A DNA stretch of 10,720 bases, from the NCBI GenBank assembly GCA_024636135.1, contig JAGXHP010000003.1:1-10720 (forward strand), read 5' to 3'. How positions within the stretch are numbered: the first letter of the stretch is position 1; each line of letters starts with the position of its first letter. The notes under the pieces are model-generated. The model was not told the origin of the DNA, searched no databases, and was given only the letters and a program-made list of their open reading frames with translations. Source of the stretch: Chloroflexota bacterium (GTDB lineage: Bacteria > Chloroflexota > Limnocylindria > QHBO01). Shown here piece after piece: positions 6,368-10,720 of the stretch. Both the position numbers and the translations under genes were made by a program.

Positions 6368-7035
6368 GCCTGAGGCTCGCTTTCGCTTGCGCCCTCGTCG
6401 TCAGTGGATGACTCGGCCGGCGCCGGCTCGTCGGCCGGCTCGGCGCTCGCCGCCGCGGCGGCGGCTGGCGTGCCCCCACCCTTGCCCTTGCTCTTCCGCT
6501 TGCGCTTCGCGAGCCGCACCGCCGCCTTGGCCTCGGTATCGGCGGCGACCTTCGCCTCTGCCTCTTCGTCGACCGGCGTGTTGTCCGGCCAGCTCAGCCG
6601 CTGCACGGTGCTTCCGGCGGCGGTCAGCTTGTCGAGAGCACTCTGGCTGAAGGCGTGGGCGTGGATCGTCACGCCCTTCGGCGCGTCGCCGACTCCGAGC
6701 ACCTTGACGGGCAGTTTCGTATCGCGGATCAGTCCATCGTGCTCGAGCACGTCGGGCGTGATCAGCGTGCCCTTCTCGGCGTCGGCGATCTTCGCCAGGT
6801 TGAGCGGCGCGTAGGCCACGCGACCACGGTTGCGGAAGCCATGGAGCTTCGGCGTCCGAATGTGGAGCGGCGTCTGGCCGCCCTCGAACCAGGCGGGGAT
6901 GTTGCCGCCGGCACGCGACTTCTGGCCCTTCGTGCCGCGCCCCGCGGTCTTGCCACGCCCGGAGCCATGGCCACGGCCGACCCGTCGTGACGGCGTCCGC
7001 GAACCCGGAGCGGGGTGCAGATCGTGGAGCTTCAC
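6364..7035 (-). CDS. rplO: 50S ribosomal protein L15 with long C-terminal extension
   Basis: L15 is an early-to-middle assembly protein of the 50S subunit and organises 23S rRNA domains through a long basic N-terminal arm. Residues 1-149 are a complete L15: the glycine/arginine-rich arm RVGRGHGSGRGKTAGRGTKG (18-37), then WFEGGQTPLHIRTPKLHGF (49-67), and the globular core ending near VQRLSW. A further 74 residues (150-223, bases 6588-6364) are unlike canonical L15, which is about 145-150 residues. They form an acidic/Ala stretch, a Lys/Arg patch KRKRKSKGKG (177-186), a poly-Ala run and an acidic Ser/Glu/Pro tail. The start is GTG at 7035, overlapping the rpmD stop (GTGA), with a perfect AGGAGG at 7048-7043, 7 bases upstream. 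The extension is in frame and its stop overlaps the secY start, so it is not obviously a frameshift product. Confidence 0.97.
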   Translation of the reverse strand: MKLHDLHPAPGSRTPSRRVGRGHGSGRGKTAGRGTKGQKSRAGGNIPAWFEGGQTPLHIRTPKLHGFRNRGRVAYAPLNLAKIADAEKGTLITPDVLEHDGLIRDTKLPVKVLGVGDAPKGVTIHAHAFSQSALDKLTAAGSTVQRLSWPDNTPVDEEAEAKVAADTEAKAAVRLAKRKRKSKGKGGGTPAAAAAASAEPADEPAPAESSTDDEGASESEPQA

Positions 7036-7268
7036 TTCGTATCCTCCTGCGCGGCGCCGGCCGGCTCGCTGACTTCGATGAGGAACGCCACGCGACGCAG
7101 CATGCCCCGCATGACCGGCGTATCGGCGACCTGAACCGACTGATGCAGCCGATGCAGACCGAGCGCGCGGATCGTGCCGCGGGCCGCGGCCTTGTGGCCG
7201 ATCGTCGACTTCGTCCAGGTCACCGTGAGCATCGGGCCGGTGGCCGACTTCGTTCGCTTATCGGCCAC
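7032..7268 (-). CDS. rpmD: 50S ribosomal protein L30
   Basis: L30 is a small protein on the solvent side of the 50S subunit. The 78-residue product contains the L30 fold: MLTVTWTKSTIG (13-24), RGTIRALGLHRLHQSV (30-45), DTPVMRGMLRRVAFLIEV (49-66). Typical bacterial L30 is about 60 residues, so there is a 12-residue lead and a 12-residue acidic tail. The GTG at 7268 is chosen because GGAGG lies about 5 bases upstream inside rpsE. The alternative ATG at 7232 (M13) would give a more typical N-terminus but has no visible ribosome site. The gene overlaps the end of rpsE by 11 bases and rplO by 4, pointing to coupled translation. Confidence 0.95.
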   Translation of the reverse strand: MADKRTKSATGPMLTVTWTKSTIGHKAAARGTIRALGLHRLHQSVQVADTPVMRGMLRRVAFLIEVSEPAGAAQEDTK

Positions 7269-7842
7269 GTCCGCCTCCGCTGTTCATCGGCTCACGTCGT
7301 GGCGGAATCTCGTGCGGCGTGCGGGCACGCTCGGCTCCGCGCTTGCCGAGCAGCTGCTCGGCCGTTCGGCCGCGGAGCGCGGCGATCTCGTCCGCGGATC
7401 GCAGGGCGCTGAGGCACTCGATGGCCGCGCGCACCACGTTGATCGGGTTGGTCGACCCCTGGGCCTTGCTCAGGATGTCCCTAATGCCGGCGGCCTCGAC
7501 CACCGACCGCACGGACCCGCCGGCAATGACGCCGGTGCCCGGGCTGGCCGGCTTGAGCATCACCTTGGCGGCGCCGAAGTGCCGATGGACCTCGTGCGGG
7601 ATCGTCGAACCGACGAGAGGAACCTTGATCAGGCGCTTCTTGGCATCCTCGACGCCCTTGCGGATCGCCTCGGGAACCTCGCCGGCCTTGCCCAGCCCCG
7701 CGCCAACGGTGCCATTGCCGTCGCCCACGACCACCACCGCGCTGAAGCTGAAGCGGCGCCCGCCCTGGACGACCTTGGCGACGCGGTTGATCTGGACGAC
7801 CTTCTCTTCCAGGTTGAGTTTGGACGCATCAATGCGTGCCAT
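7258..7842 (-). CDS. rpsE: 30S ribosomal protein S5
   Basis: S5 lies at the mRNA entry channel and affects decoding accuracy and helicase activity. The 194-residue product has the N-terminal double-stranded RNA-binding-like domain LEEKVVQINRVAKVVQGGRR (11-30), the S5 signature region GDGNGTVGAGLGKAGEVPEAI (40-60), and the C-terminal domain with GTGVIAGGSVRSVVEAAGI. The open frame reaches far upstream, but ATG at 7842 is chosen: MARIDASKLNLEEKV fits the family, and GAGGAG at 7854-7849 is 6 bases before it and close to the rplR stop. The last 30 residues form an Arg/Pro/Gly-rich tail ending GGGRGR. The 3' end overlaps rpmD by 11 bases. Confidence 0.98.
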   Translation of the reverse strand: MARIDASKLNLEEKVVQINRVAKVVQGGRRFSFSAVVVVGDGNGTVGAGLGKAGEVPEAIRKGVEDAKKRLIKVPLVGSTIPHEVHRHFGAAKVMLKPASPGTGVIAGGSVRSVVEAAGIRDILSKAQGSTNPINVVRAAIECLSALRSADEIAALRGRTAEQLLGKRGAERARTPHEIPPRREPMNSGGGRGR

Positions 7843-7855
7843 ATGGATCTCCTCG

Positions 7856-8212
7856 CTACAGGTTGAGGCCGCCCTCGCGGGCGCCCTCGGCGAGCGAGCG
7901 GACCCGCCCGTGGTACTGGTAACCGCCGCGGTCCAGCACGACGGCGCTGACCCCAGCTGCCTTCGCCCGCTCGGCGACGGCCTTGCCGACCGCTCGTGCC
8001 GTGTCGACCGGAGTCGACGCACCAAGATCGGCCTCGCGGCTCGATGCCGCGGCCAGCGTTCGCCCGGTGCTGTCGTCGATCACCTGGGCATAGATGAATT
8101 TCGCGCTGCGGAAGACCGACAGTCGCGGTCGCTCCGTGCTGCCGGAGATCCGAAGCCGGATGCGGCTGTGACGCTTGCGGCGCAGCGCCCCGCGCGTGGT
8201 ATTCGTCGTCAT
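7856..8212 (-). CDS. rplR: 50S ribosomal protein L18
   Basis: L18 binds 5S rRNA with L5 and L25-type proteins and helps dock it onto the central protuberance. The 118-residue product matches family length. It has a basic N-terminal arm (GALRRKRHSRIRLRISG), RPRLSVFRSAKFIYAQVIDD (28-47), and the conserved C-terminus VVLDRGGYQYHGRVRSLAEG AREGGLNL. A longer open frame exists upstream, but it lies inside rplF. The ATG at 8212 sits 7 bases after the rplF stop and uses GGAGG at 8228-8224 within the last rplF codons, 11 bases upstream. Translation is likely coupled to rplF. Confidence 0.98.
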   Translation of the reverse strand: MTTNTTRGALRRKRHSRIRLRISGSTERPRLSVFRSAKFIYAQVIDDSTGRTLAAASSREADLGASTPVDTARAVGKAVAERAKAAGVSAVVLDRGGYQYHGRVRSLAEGAREGGLNL

Positions 8213-8219
8213 CGTTTTT

Positions 8220-8765
8220 CTAGCCTCCGACCTTGCCGGCCTTGCCGGCCTTGCGCAGGATCTGCTCGCCCGCGTAGCGAATGCCCTTGCCCTTGTAGGG
8301 CTCCGGCTTGCGCTGCGATCGGATGTACGCCGCAGTCTGACCCACCAGCTCCTTGTCGGCGCCAAAGACACCGAGGCGCGTCGGCGTCTCGACCCGGAAC
8401 TCGATACCGCTCGGCGGATCGACCTCCACGGGATGGGAGTAGCCGAGCGCCAGGACCAGCTTCTGTCCCTGGAGCTGCGCGCGATAGCCGACGCCGCTGA
8501 TCTCCAGGTTCTTCGTGAAGCCGGTCGTCACGCCGGTCACCATGTTGTTCACGAGGGTGCGGGTCAGGCCGTGCAGCGCGCGATGGCGCGGCTCGTCCGT
8601 CGGTCGCACGATGCGCAGGGTGCCGTCCTCGCGCTCGAGGGTCATCTCCGGGTGCAGCTCGCGCTCGAGCTGGCCCAGCGGGCCCTTGACGCGCAGACGC
8701 CGCCCTTCCTGTGTGACTTCCACTCCGGTCGGGAGCGGGATCGGCATTCGTCCGATACGGGACAT
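8220..8765 (-). CDS. rplF: 50S ribosomal protein L6
   Basis: L6 sits near the sarcin-ricin loop and factor-binding site of the 50S subunit. The 181-residue product starts MSRIGRMPIPLPTGVEV and contains two L6 repeats (about 11-82 and 90-165). The bacterial signature PEPYKGKGIRYAGE is at 154-167. The C-terminus ends in a short KAGKAGK repeat encoded by a 9-base tandem repeat. The start is ATG at 8765, with AGGAG at 8780-8776 directly after the rpsH stop and 10 bases before the start. Spacing to rpsH is 15 bases, and the last codons carry the rplR ribosome site. Confidence 0.98.
   Translation of the reverse strand: MSRIGRMPIPLPTGVEVTQEGRRLRVKGPLGQLERELHPEMTLEREDGTLRIVRPTDEPRHRALHGLTRTLVNNMVTGVTTGFTKNLEISGVGYRAQLQGQKLVLALGYSHPVEVDPPSGIEFRVETPTRLGVFGADKELVGQTAAYIRSQRKPEPYKGKGIRYAGEQILRKAGKAGKVGG
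8231..8254 (-). repeat. 9-bp tandem repeat, 2.7 copies, in the 3' end of rplF
   Basis: The plus-strand unit CCTTGCCGG occurs at 8231-8239 and 8240-8248, followed by a partial CCTTGC at 8249-8254. It is in frame and encodes the Lys-Ala-Gly repeat at the L6 C-terminus. Such short in-frame repeats can change copy number without breaking the frame. Confidence 0.85.
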
Positions 8766-8780
8766 GCTTCGTTCGCTCCT

Positions 8781-9179
8781 TTACCAGACGTAGGCCAGGA
8801 CCTCGCCACCGAGATTCTGCTTCCGGGCGTCGGTGCCCGTCATGATCCCGTGGGAGGTTGAGAGGATGGCAAGGCCAAGCCCGCCGAGAACGCGAGGGAT
8901 CTCGGTCTTGCGCGCGTAGACGCGCAGGCCCGGCTTGCTGATGCGCTTGAGACCGGTCACGACCGGCGTTCGGCCCTCGACATACTTGAGCCGCAGCATG
9001 AGCATCTCCTGGATGCCCTCGGTGCTGGTCTCGTACGTGTCGATGAAGCCCTCCTCGGTCAGGATCCGCGCGATCTCGCGCTTCACCCTGGACGAGGGCA
9101 TGCTCAGGTCCTTGTGCCGTGCCGCGCTGGCGTTGCGGATGCGCGTCAGCATGTCGGCGATCGGGTCGGTCACATTCAT
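8781..9179 (-). CDS. rpsH: 30S ribosomal protein S8
   Basis: S8 is a primary 16S rRNA-binding protein of the 30S platform. In E. coli it represses the spc operon by binding mRNA. The 132-residue product starts MNVTDPIADMLTRIRNA, with SMPSSRVKREIARILTEEGFI (26-46), RISKPGLRVYARKTEIPRVL (79-98), and the family signature GLGLAILSTSHGIMTGTDAR followed by GGEVLAYVW. The start is the ATG at 9179. GAGGAG at 9199-9194 is the only Shine-Dalgarno-like sequence, at a long spacing of 14 bases. It is preceded by the longest gap inside the spc cluster (106 bases). A possible 27-codon frame in that gap would end in an ATGA overlap with this start, which could explain the poorly placed ribosome site. Confidence 0.98.
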   Translation of the reverse strand: MNVTDPIADMLTRIRNASAARHKDLSMPSSRVKREIARILTEEGFIDTYETSTEGIQEMLMLRLKYVEGRTPVVTGLKRISKPGLRVYARKTEIPRVLGGLGLAILSTSHGIMTGTDARKQNLGGEVLAYVW

Positions 9180-9259
9180 TGGTTCGGGTTCTTCTCCTCG
9201 GCGGTGGTTCGCTCCCTGCCTCGCGGTGGGTGGCGCCTGCCGCTGATGGTGACCACCAC
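9176..9259 (-). CDS. Possible 27-residue small ORF upstream of rpsH (tentative)
   Basis: A GTG at 9259 opens a 27-codon frame ending in TGA at 9178-9176, which overlaps the rpsH ATG as ATGA, the same coupling arrangement used elsewhere in this operon. GAGGG at 9271-9267 lies 7 bases before the GTG. Third codon positions are about 85% G+C against about 63% and 56% at positions one and two, the ordering expected of real genes in a high-GC genome, although 27 codons is a very small sample. The peptide is basic and hydrophilic (starts VVVTISGRRHPPRGRERTT after decoding) and I recognise no family. The GTG lies within the palindrome, so a hairpin could mask it. It could equally be chance or a remnant of non-coding spacer. 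Confidence 0.25.
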   Translation of the reverse strand: MVVTISGRRHPPRGRERTTAEEKNPNQ

Positions 9260-9285
9260 GTGGTGGCCCTCAGGATGGTGAGCTG
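9180..9285 (-). other. rpsN-rpsH intergenic region with hairpin
   Basis: This 106-base spacer is anomalous in an operon where neighbours otherwise lie within about 20 bases of each other. It is GC-rich, lacks any -10-like AT-rich box, and lacks a T-run after its palindrome, so it looks like neither promoter nor intrinsic terminator. It contains the palindrome at 9253-9266, two direct copies of GATGGTGA (plus strand 9245-9252 and 9274-9281) flanking it, and a candidate 27-codon frame (9176-9259). A role as an mRNA processing, stability or S8-type control site is possible but unsupported. Confidence 0.5.
9253..9266. repeat. 14-bp perfect palindrome in the rpsN-rpsH gap
   Basis: CCACCACGTGGTGG is a perfect inverted repeat. 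As minus-strand RNA it can form a 7-bp stem (five Watson-Crick pairs plus a G-U and a G-C, bases 9268-9251) closed by an ACGU tetraloop. No U-tract follows. GATGGTGA direct repeats lie on both sides. Confidence 0.85.
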
Positions 9286-9471
9286 TTACCAGCTCGACTT
9301 GGTCACGCCCGGCAGCTGGCCCAGCAGGGCTCGCTCACGGAAGCAGATGCGGCACATGGCGAATCGGCGCATGTAGCCGCGCGGCCGACCGCAGACCTGG
9401 CATCGGTTGTGATCGCGGACGGCGAAGCGCGCGGGGCGCTTCGACCGGGCGATGCTCGACTTCTTGGCCAC
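9286..9471 (-). CDS. rpsN: 30S ribosomal protein S14, type Z (zinc-binding)
   Basis: S14 is a late-assembling 30S head protein close to S3 and S10. The 61-residue form with four cysteines is the zinc-binding type: C24, C27, C40 and C43 in RCQVCGRP and MCRICFRE, between AKKSSIARSKRPARF and the end LLGQLPGVTKSSW. An upstream in-frame ATG exists inside rplE, but the GTG at 9471 is chosen. The protein then begins MAKKSS as in the family, and a strong AAGGAG at 9483-9478 overlaps the rplE stop with 6-base spacing. A 106-base gap follows before rpsH. Confidence 0.98.
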   Translation of the reverse strand: MAKKSSIARSKRPARFAVRDHNRCQVCGRPRGYMRRFAMCRICFRERALLGQLPGVTKSSW

Positions 9472-9481
9472 GGGATGCTCC

Positions 9482-10156
9482 TTAATTCGCCTGGAACGGC
9501 ATGCCGAGGAGTTCCAGGAGCTTGCGCCCCTCCTCATCGGTCTTCGCCGTCGTCACGATGCTGATCTCGAGCCCGCGCAGCCGGTCGATCTTGTCGTAGT
9601 CGATCTCGGGGTAGACGAGCTGCTCGCGGAGGCCCAGGCTGAAATTGCCTCGGCCGTCGAACGAGCGCATCGGGATGCCGCGGAAATCACGGATGCGCGG
9701 CAGGGCGAGCGACATCGTGCGCTCGAGGAAGTCGTACATCCGCTGTCCCCGCAGGGTCACCTTGGCGCCGATCGGCATGCCGGTCCGCAGTCGGAACTGC
9801 GCGATCGACCGCTTGGCGCGCGTCACGATCGGCTTCTGGCCGGTGATCGTCGTCAGGTCGCCGACTGCGGCGTCGAGCGCCTTGGCATTGGCAATTGCCT
9901 CGCCCAGGCCGATGTTGACCACGATCTTCTCGACATGCGGGATCTGCATCGGGTTCGCGTAGGTGAACTCACGCTGCATCGCCGGCACGACCTCGTCGTG
10001 ATAGCGCTGGCGCAGGCCGGCATAGGTCGGCGTGCGATATGGCCCGCTGCCGGCGGCCTTCGCCGCGCCGTTGGTGACGGCGTCCTTCGCCTTCCCCTTG
10101 GCCTTCGTCGACGAGCCGCGGCTGGCCGCAGCCTTCTTCGTTGCTTCAGGACTCAC
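9482..10156 (-). CDS. rplE: 50S ribosomal protein L5 with N-terminal extension
   Basis: L5 binds 5S rRNA and forms part of the central protuberance, touching P-site tRNA and S13. From about residue 45 the protein is canonical L5: LRQRYHDEVVPAMQREFTY, ANPMQIPHVEKIVVNIGLGEA (67-87), ITGQKPIVTRAKRSIAQFRLR, and the ending DEEGRKLLELLGMPF. The 44 residues before this are an extra Ala/Lys/Ser-rich segment (KAKGKAKDAV and similar), giving 224 residues against the usual 179 or so. The start is GTG at 10156, overlapping the rplX stop (GTGA), with GAGGTG at 10170-10165, 8 bases upstream. No ATG, GTG or TTG lies in frame near residue 45, so the extension is probably translated. The stop carries the rpsN Shine-Dalgarno. 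Confidence 0.97.
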   Translation of the reverse strand: MSPEATKKAAASRGSSTKAKGKAKDAVTNGAAKAAGSGPYRTPTYAGLRQRYHDEVVPAMQREFTYANPMQIPHVEKIVVNIGLGEAIANAKALDAAVGDLTTITGQKPIVTRAKRSIAQFRLRTGMPIGAKVTLRGQRMYDFLERTMSLALPRIRDFRGIPMRSFDGRGNFSLGLREQLVYPEIDYDKIDRLRGLEISIVTTAKTDEEGRKLLELLGMPFQAN

Positions 10157-10488
10157 TTGCTGGTCACCTCGATCTGCTCACCGCAGCGCTTGCAGACGCG
10201 CGTGCGGCGCGCATGATCGCCCTCGCTCTTCCCGTGGCCGACGCGTGTCGGACGGTCGCAGCGCGGACAGATCACCTGGACGTTGCTGACGTGGACCGGC
10301 ACCGGCAGGTCGATGATCCCGGCCGTCTGGGTCCGTGATCGGGCACGCTGGTGGCGCTTCGCCATGTTGATTCCGGGAATCACGACGCCGAAGCCTCGCT
10401 TGGTCTTCTCGACCCGGTCGACGGTGCCGCGCTTGCCGCGGTCCTTGCCGGCGAGGACGAGGACGGTGTCACCCCTTCGCACGTTCAT
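10153..10488 (-). CDS. rplX: 50S ribosomal protein L24 with C-terminal zinc ribbon
   Basis: L24 is one of the two proteins that start 50S assembly and lies at the tunnel exit. The 111-residue product has an N-terminal KOW motif (RGDTVLVLAGKDRGKRGTV, 5-23), the IPGINMAKRHQR segment (38-49), and a C-terminal zinc ribbon with C74, C77, C99 and C102 (ICPRCDRPTRVGH and VCKRCGE). The ATG at 10488 directly follows the rplN stop codon, with no intervening base. A near-perfect GGAGGTG at 10501-10495 inside rplN lies 6 bases upstream. The 3' end overlaps rplE by 4 bases. Confidence 0.98.
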   Translation of the reverse strand: MNVRRGDTVLVLAGKDRGKRGTVDRVEKTKRGFGVVIPGINMAKRHQRARSRTQTAGIIDLPVPVHVSNVQVICPRCDRPTRVGHGKSEGDHARRTRVCKRCGEQIEVTSK

Positions 10489-10720
10489 CTAGAGCACCTC
10501 CGGGGCGAGCGAGACGATCTTCATGTAGTTGCGCTCACGCAGCTCGCGGGCAACCGGCCCGAAGATCCGCGTGCCGCGCGGGCTGCCCTGCGGCGTGATG
10601 AGGACCGCGGCGTTCTCGTCGAACCGGATGTGGCTGCCGTCCGGGCGGCCGTACTCCTTCGTGGTGCGCACCACCACGGCGCGCACGACCTCGCCCTTCT
10701 TCACGGCCGCGTTCGGCAGC
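10489..10720 (-). CDS. rplN: 50S ribosomal protein L14, C-terminal part (start outside window)
   Basis: L14 lies at the subunit interface, forming a bridge with 16S rRNA helix 14 beside L19. The visible 76 residues are the C-terminal two-thirds of a protein normally about 122 long. The frame enters at 10719 with LPNAAVKKGEVVRAVVVRT, followed by the conserved RPDGSHIRFDENAAVLI, the segment RGTRIFGPVARELR, and the typical end YMKIVSLAPEVL. The 5' end is cut by the window edge. The internal GTG at 10704 is not a start. The stop is immediately followed by the rplX ATG, and the rplX ribosome site is inside this gene. Confidence 0.97.
   Translation of the reverse strand, partial: LPNAAVKKGEVVRAVVVRTTKEYGRPDGSHIRFDENAAVLITPQGSPRGTRIFGPVARELRERNYMKIVSLAPEVL

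Noticed and set aside
3461..6373. Long plus-strand open frames opposite map, adk and secY (3461-4843, 4191-5102, 4955-6373)
   Set aside because: They mirror confidently identified minus-strand genes and give Arg/His/Asp-rich low-complexity translations typical of antisense frames.
6448..6463. 16-bp GC palindrome in rplO as a regulatory hairpin
   Set aside because: It is fully explained by alternating GCC/GCG codons of a poly-alanine run; noted only as part of the L15 tail.
7843..8025. Upstream in-frame extension of rpsE (and similar ones for rplR, rpsK and rpsN)
   Set aside because: The added codons lie within the preceding gene in another frame and are not part of the protein families; better starts with ribosome sites exist downstream.
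9253..9266. Palindrome between rpsN and rpsH as an intrinsic terminator
   Set aside because: No U-tract follows and ending transcription there would silence essential downstream genes.
1..10720. Mobile elements, CRISPR arrays, tRNA or rRNA genes, defence or toxin genes
   Set aside because: Looked for on both strands; gene order is an uninterrupted canonical spc-alpha ribosomal block with no inserted sequence, repeat array or RNA gene visible.

Overview
The window is a high-GC (roughly two-thirds G+C by eye) bacterial chromosome segment holding one uninterrupted block of translation and secretion genes. All are on the minus strand, so transcription runs from base 10720 towards base 1. It is the spc operon joined to the alpha operon in the order usual for Gram-positive-type and Terrabacteria genomes: rplN (partial), rplX, rplE, rpsN, rpsH, rplF, rplR, rpsE, rpmD, rplO, secY, adk, map, infA, rpmJ, rpsM, rpsK, rpsD, rpoA, rplQ, truA (partial). 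Several features fit a high-GC Terrabacteria lineage such as a soil or groundwater Chloroflexota or a relative: zinc-type S14, four-cysteine S4, zinc-ribbon L24, zinc-LID adenylate kinase, SecY-Adk-Map between the two operons, and low-complexity tails on L5 and L15. That assignment is inference and weak at phylum level.

Region by region (transcription order): 10720-7258 encodes L14, L24, L5, S14, S8, L6, L18 and S5. 7268-6364 encodes L30 and L15. 6367-3605 holds secY, adk and map. 3604-3468 is a 137-base non-coding gap with a convincing sigma-70 type promoter pointing into infA. 3467-299 holds infA, rpmJ, rpsM, rpsK, rpsD, rpoA and rplQ. 269-1 is the start of truA. Genes are packed tightly: 4-base stop/start overlaps occur at rplX/rplE, rpmD/rplO, rplO/secY, secY/adk and infA/rpmJ, and many Shine-Dalgarno sequences sit inside the end of the preceding gene. 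Eight of the 20 visible starts are not ATG (six GTG, two TTG).

The gene products act together. The r-proteins build both ribosomal subunits, IF-1 starts translation, SecY exports nascent chains, Map trims initiator methionine, Adk balances adenine nucleotides, RpoA couples the block to transcription, and TruA modifies tRNA anticodon arms. There are no mobile elements, CRISPR arrays, tRNAs or plus-strand genes that I can support.

I do not see a new biological system. The most useful second looks are: the internal promoter and leader before infA; the unusually long rpsN-rpsH gap, which has a 14-bp palindrome and a possible 27-codon ORF ending in an ATGA overlap with rpsH; the N-terminal extension of L5; the C-terminal extension of L15; and the substituted P-loop and SGN motif of adenylate kinase.
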